A DNA stretch of 7,675 bases, taken from NCBI GenBank assembly GCA_934408705.1, contig CAKRVL010000108.1, positions 1-7,675 on the forward strand, read 5' to 3'. A model generated the notes under the pieces. It saw nothing but the letters and a program-made list of their open reading frames with translations, did not search any database and was not told the DNA's origin. Of the stretch, positions 5,121 through 7,675 are shown piece after piece. Each line of letters starts with the position of its first letter. Within the stretch, counting starts at the first letter, position 1. The DNA is from an uncultured Blautia sp. GTDB lineage: Bacteria; Bacillota; Clostridia; Lachnospirales; Lachnospiraceae. Made by a program: the position numbers and the translations under genes.

Positions 5121-6350
5121 ATGGATATGAATAACGTAAATATCGAAGAAATCGTAAAACAGGTTCTTGCTGGTATGGCTGGAACAGCTCCGGCTGCTTC
5201 TGCTCCTGCAGCAGCTTCTGCAGCACCTGCTGGTGCTATTCCGAAAACTGCACACGTTGCAGTTCTCACTGAAAAAGAGCATTTTGACATTAAAGAGTAT
5301 CCGATCCCGGCACTTGGCGATGACGACATCCTTGTTAAAGTTGAAGGCTGCGGCGTTTGCGGTACTGATGCTCATGAATTTAAGAGAGATCCATTTAACC
5401 TGATCCCGGTTGCACTCGGACATGAGGGAACTGGTGAGATCGTTGCTATGGGTAAGAATGTTAAGACAGATACAGCTGGAAAACCGGTTAAGATCGGTGA
5501 TAAAGTTGTTACATGTATGATCTTCAAGGATGATCCTGAGATCACAATGTTTGACCTTAATAAGAAGAATGTTGGTGGAGCTGACGTATACGGACTTCTT
5601 CCAGATGATGATATTCATCTTAATGGATGGTTCTCTGATTACATCTTTATCAGAGGCGGAGAGTTCGGAAGCACATTCTTCAACGTAAGCGACCTTGATC
5701 TGGATTCCCGTATCCTGATCGAGCCATGTGCAGTTCTTGTACATGCAGTTGAGAGAGCAAAAACAACTGGTATCCTTCGTTTCAACAGCAGAGTTGTTGT
5801 ACAGGGATGCGGACCGATCGGTCTGATCTGCATCGCAGTTCTTCGTACAATGGGTATCGAGAACATCTGCGCAGTAGATGGAAATCAGCAGCGTCTTGAT
5901 TTTGCTAAGAGAATGGGCGCTACCATGAGCGTAAACTTCATGGAGCACAAAGGAATCGAAGCACTTTCTGAGGCTGTTAAAGAGCAGTTTGGCGGACATT
6001 TTGCAGACTTTGCATTCCAGTGTACTGGTTCACCTGTTGCTCATGCAAACATCTACAAATTCATCCGCAACGGCGGTGGACTTTGCGAGCTTGGCTTCTT
6101 CATCAATGGTGGTGATGCTACAATCAATCCACACTTTGATATCTGCTCCAAAGAGATCACAATTGTAGGCTCCTGGGTATACACCTTAAGAGATTACGTT
6201 ACAACATTTGACTTCCTTAAGAGAGCAAATGCAATCGGACTTCCAATGTCTGAGCTGATCACAGATAAGTATCCGCTTGAGGAAATCAACGAAGCATTAA
6301 AGAAAAACCTTGCTATGACCGGTCTTAAGATCGCTGTAGTAAACAAATAA
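5121..6350 (+). CDS. Zinc-dependent MDR alcohol dehydrogenase with N-terminal encapsulation peptide
   Basis: A 409-residue medium-chain dehydrogenase that probably reduces propionaldehyde to propanol, or lactaldehyde to propanediol, regenerating NAD+. The N-terminus has an amphipathic helix NVNIEEIVKQVLAGMAG (5-21) and an Ala/Pro linker (22-40), i.e. an encapsulation tag. The catalytic zinc region is GCGVCGTDAHE (76-86, C80) and GHEGTGE (100-106, H101/E102), with EPCAV (201-205) near the third ligand position. The nucleotide fold is VVVQGCGPIG (225-234). The four-cysteine structural zinc lobe of classical alcohol dehydrogenases is absent. The reading frame is open ten codons upstream, overlapping the previous gene, but AGGAGG (5105-5110) ten bases before 5121 marks this ATG. 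The gap to the aldehyde dehydrogenase is 17 bases, indicating coupled expression. Iron-type PduQ enzymes often fill this role elsewhere; this is a different family. Confidence 0.9.
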   Translation: MDMNNVNIEEIVKQVLAGMAGTAPAASAPAAASAAPAGAIPKTAHVAVLTEKEHFDIKEYPIPALGDDDILVKVEGCGVCGTDAHEFKRDPFNLIPVALGHEGTGEIVAMGKNVKTDTAGKPVKIGDKVVTCMIFKDDPEITMFDLNKKNVGGADVYGLLPDDDIHLNGWFSDYIFIRGGEFGSTFFNVSDLDLDSRILIEPCAVLVHAVERAKTTGILRFNSRVVVQGCGPIGLICIAVLRTMGIENICAVDGNQQRLDFAKRMGATMSVNFMEHKGIEALSEAVKEQFGGHFADFAFQCTGSPVAHANIYKFIRNGGGLCELGFFINGGDATINPHFDICSKEITIVGSWVYTLRDYVTTFDFLKRANAIGLPMSELITDKYPLEEINEALKKNLAMTGLKIAVVNK

Positions 6351-6373
6351 TTGCCGGATAAAGGAGAATCAAG

Positions 6374-6688
6374 ATGGCAGAAGCTGTAGGAATCTTGGAG
6401 GTGTTCGGACTGGCAACAGCATTTGTGGCGGCCGACGCCGGCTGCAAGGCAGCAAATGTCCATCTGGAGGTTTTTGATAAAAATAAACCTGCAAATGCGG
6501 ACAGTCTGCCGGTACCGCTCCTTGTCTGCATCAAATTCCGTGGAAGCGTTTCTGATGTAACAGAGGCTGTGGAAGCAGGAATCAGAGTGGCAGAGAGTAT
6601 GACTGGTGTGGTACAGCACTATGTAATACCAAATCCGGAAACCGGTACACAAAAAATGCTGAAAATCAGCGCACTGGACAAGGATTAA
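6374..6688 (+). CDS. Microcompartment shell protein, BMC-H, with extended pore-side loop
   Basis: A 104-residue single-BMC-domain hexameric shell subunit. The start AEAVGILEVFGLATAFVAAD (2-21) matches the canonical first strand and helix. The central strand VCIKFRGSVSDVTEAVEAG (51-69) and QHYVIPNPE (81-89) complete the fold. Between residues 33 and 48 it carries a longer, Lys/Asp/Asn-rich segment (VFDKNKPANADSLPVP) where PduA-like proteins have a short KIGSG pore loop, so its central pore probably differs in size and charge. AAAGGAG before the ATG at 6374 supports the start. It follows the alcohol dehydrogenase after 23 bases and is the only shell gene seen upstream of the internal promoter at 6692. 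Confidence 0.9.
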   Translation: MAEAVGILEVFGLATAFVAADAGCKAANVHLEVFDKNKPANADSLPVPLLVCIKFRGSVSDVTEAVEAGIRVAESMTGVVQHYVIPNPETGTQKMLKISALDKD

Positions 6689-6691
6689 TTA

Positions 6692-6720
6692 TTGCGAACC
6701 AGTGAAGGAAAGTTTATAAT
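6692..6720 (+). promoter_or_regulatory. Probable internal promoter for the distal shell genes
   Basis: TTGCGA (6692-6697) and a perfect TATAAT (6715-6720) are separated by 17 bases in the 126-base gap between two shell genes. The predicted transcript would start near 6727, immediately before two hairpins. Confidence 0.6.
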
Positions 6721-6731
6721 AAAAACGAACA

Positions 6732-6783
6732 GTCATGCGGAGCATGACAGGTACCTCACAGCAAGTGCGCTGGAGCGTACTTG
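6732..6783 (+). other. Tandem GGA-loop hairpins upstream of a shell gene
   Basis: Hairpin 1 is GTCATGC (6732-6738) / GCATGAC (6742-6748) with loop GGA. Hairpin 2 is CAAGTGCGC (6762-6770) / GCGTACTTG (6775-6783), with one G-U pair and loop TGGA. No T-tract follows either, so they are not terminators. They could stabilise a processed or independently initiated shell mRNA, or bind a GGA-recognising protein. Confidence 0.65.
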
Positions 6784-6814
6784 AAAAGTTGAGATATATC
6801 AGGAGGAATTCATT

Positions 6815-7090
6815 ATGGCACAGGAAGCTTTAGGAATGGTAGAAACCAGAGGACTTACAGCTGCAATTGAGGCAGCAGATGCAATGACAAAGGCAGCTGA
6901 GGTTGCACTGGTTGGTACAGAGAAAATCGGATCCGGTCTTGTAACTGTTATGGTTCGCGGAGATGTTGGAGCTGTTAAAGCAGCAGTTGAGAGTGGAAGC
7001 GCAGCAGCATCCAGACTTGGAGAGCTTGTAGCTACACATGTAATCCCAAGACCTCATACAGATGTGGAGAAAATTCTTCCAAGCATCTAA
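6815..7090 (+). CDS. Microcompartment shell protein, BMC-H, PduA/PduJ/EutM-like
   Basis: A 91-residue canonical hexameric shell subunit, the expected length for PduA/PduJ/EutM. It opens with [20 protein letters not shown] (3-22), has the pore loop [18 protein letters not shown] (37-54) with the small-polar GSG pore residues, and ends with [15 protein letters not shown] (75-89). The unmodified KIGSG pore suggests a polar pore suited to diol passage, by analogy with PduA. The ATG is preceded by AGGAGG. The first 58 bases differ at only five positions from the start of the shell gene at 7618, so the two are recent paralogues. It is likely the major facet protein, an inference from family and strong translation signals. 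Confidence 0.93.
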   Translation: MAQEALGMVETRGLTAAIEAADAMTKAAEVALVGTEKIGSGLVTVMVRGDVGAVKAAVESGSAAASRLGELVATHVIPRPHTDVEKILPSI

Positions 7091-7111
7091 TGAACTAAAA
7101 GGAGTTCGCTC

Positions 7112-7414
7112 ATGAGTAAATCATATGGTTTTATTGAAATCACAGGTGTTGTTGCGGCTATGGATGCCCTGGACATTATGTGTAAAACGGCAGACGTTGA
7201 GCTGGCGTCATGGGAGCGTAAGCTGGGCGGACGACTGGTGACCATTATTATACAAGGCGATGTGGCAGCTGTGACAGAGGCCGTGGAAGCGGCAGCTGCA
7301 CAGGCCATTAAGAAACCGGCAAGCTATGCAGTGATTGCCAATCCCCATGAGGAAATCGTCAAAATGGTGGAATTAAGCGCAAGTCGATGGAGAAAGAAAA
7401 AGGGGGATGAATAA
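7112..7414 (+). CDS. Microcompartment shell protein, BMC-H, with KLGGR pore and basic tail
   Basis: A 100-residue single-BMC-domain shell subunit. Landmarks are YGFIEITGVVAAMDALDIM (5-23), the pore segment RKLGGRLVTIIIQGDVAAV (36-54) and YAVIANPHEEIVKMV (72-86). In place of the usual KIGSG pore it has KLGGR, putting an arginine at or beside the pore, which may change charge selectivity. The C-terminus adds a short basic tail (SRWRKKKGDE, 91-100) absent from the 91-residue paralogue. AAAGGAG lies ahead of the ATG. The stop codon overlaps the next start by one base (TAATG at 7412-7416), implying coupled translation of the next frame. Confidence 0.9.
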   Translation: MSKSYGFIEITGVVAAMDALDIMCKTADVELASWERKLGGRLVTIIIQGDVAAVTEAVEAAAAQAIKKPASYAVIANPHEEIVKMVELSASRWRKKKGDE

Positions 7415-7675
7415 TGGCTGACGAAGAAAAGAAAGAGACAGCAAAAAAAACAGCCCCTAAAAAGGCAGCCGCTCCAAGAAGAACGGCCAGAACAACCAAA
7501 GCGAAAGCGGCAGAGGTAAAGACTGAAGAAGTAAAGACCACTGTCGCTGACAAAGAGATTACAGAAACCAGACATATAGAGGCTGAGAAAACAGCAATTC
7601 ATAAGGAGGAAAAAATCATGACACAGGAAGCATTAGGAATGGTAGAAACCAGAGGACTTACAGCAGCTATCGAGG
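7414..7675 (+). CDS. BMC-H shell protein with Lys/Ala-rich N-terminal extension (partial, long form)
   Basis: The frame opening at ATG 7414 runs without a stop to the right edge. The first 68 residues are low-complexity and rich in Lys, Ala, Glu, Thr and Pro. The basic part KKTAPKKAAAPRRTARTTKA (11-30) resembles histone H1-like or DNA-binding tails, followed by a mixed-charge, probably helical or disordered stretch (31-68). It then reads directly into a canonical BMC-H start ([18 protein letters not shown], residues 70-87). The start is supported by AGGGGG (7401-7406) seven bases upstream and the one-base TAATG overlap with the previous gene. The protein is cut by the window edge. A shorter product starting at 7618 is equally or more strongly signalled; both may be made. 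No function is recognised for the extension. Confidence 0.7.
   Translation, partial: MADEEKKETAKKTAPKKAAAPRRTARTTKAKAAEVKTEEVKTTVADKEITETRHIEAEKTAIHKEEKIMTQEALGMVETRGLTAAIE
7603..7609 (+). promoter_or_regulatory. Internal in-frame ribosome binding site
   Basis: AAGGAGG lies eight bases before the ATG at 7618, inside and in frame with the longer reading frame from 7414. This is a full-strength Shine-Dalgarno sequence and predicts initiation of an unextended shell protein. Confidence 0.8.
7618..7675 (+). CDS. BMC-H shell protein, short form of the same gene (partial)
   Basis: This is the alternative start of the preceding entry, giving a normal PduA/EutM-like N-terminus beginning [10 protein letters not shown]. 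Only 19 codons and one base are in the window. The nucleotide sequence is nearly the same as the start of the gene at 6815 (53 of 58 bases identical), so a complete 90-odd residue shell subunit is expected beyond the edge. Confidence 0.75.
   Translation, partial: MTQEALGMVETRGLTAAIE

Noticed and set aside
5100..5999. 299-codon open frame on the minus strand inside the alcohol dehydrogenase gene
   Set aside because: It lies wholly antisense to a gene with clear family motifs, its translation is Ser/Cys/Asn-rich with no recognisable domain, and it has no promoter or ribosome binding site context.
6732..6783. EutV/ANTAR-type dual-hairpin antitermination site
   Set aside because: There are two tandem hairpins, but the loops are 3-4 nt (GGA/TGGA) rather than A-x-x-G hexaloops, and no terminator overlaps the second hairpin.

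Overview
The window is a bacterial microcompartment (BMC) locus, probably from a gut-type Firmicute of the Lachnospiraceae/Clostridia. The evidence for that origin is A/T-rich spacers, strong AGGAGG-type ribosome binding sites, consensus sigma-A promoters, and an order of aldolase, CoA-acylating aldehyde dehydrogenase, Zn alcohol dehydrogenase and shell genes that resembles the fucose/rhamnose 'GRM5' type BMC loci (B12-independent 1,2-propanediol route) of Clostridium phytofermentans and Roseburia. The organism is an inference. The glycyl radical diol dehydratase, its activase, PduL and the vertex proteins expected for such a locus are not in the window and may lie downstream.

Layout. Positions 1-150 hold nested inverted repeats and a plus-strand terminator. 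A small 8-cysteine protein follows (233-550), converging on a PHP-family phosphoesterase on the minus strand (633-1346), with a long hairpin terminator between them. A divergent promoter region (about 1369-1519) drives the phosphoesterase leftward and a two-gene unit rightward: an EutS/PduU-type permuted shell protein and an EutP/PduV-type P-loop protein, closed by a strong terminator (2444-2488). A second promoter (2628-2656) with a 110-nt structured leader drives the catabolic genes: class II (fuculose/rhamnulose-phosphate-type) aldolase, PduP-type aldehyde dehydrogenase and zinc alcohol dehydrogenase. A first hexameric shell protein follows. A probable internal promoter (6692-6720) and two back-to-back hairpins then precede more shell genes, which run off the right edge.

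How it works together (inference from families): the aldolase splits deoxyhexulose-1-phosphate into DHAP and lactaldehyde. Lactaldehyde becomes 1,2-propanediol and then propionaldehyde, which the two dehydrogenases convert to propionyl-CoA and propanol with NAD(H) recycled inside the shell. All three enzymes carry an amphipathic-helix tag of the encapsulation-peptide type, C-terminal on the aldolase and N-terminal on the two dehydrogenases.

Most notable observations: (1) the last shell gene is in frame with an uninterrupted 68-codon Lys/Ala-rich, histone-H1-like extension and also has its own perfect ribosome binding site, suggesting two isoforms; (2) the two main rightward promoters share an A-rich upstream module, 33 of 43 bases identical without gaps and at almost the same distance from the -35 box, suggesting a common regulator; (3) an internal promoter whose transcript would begin in two GGA-loop hairpins; (4) a structured leader before the aldolase.
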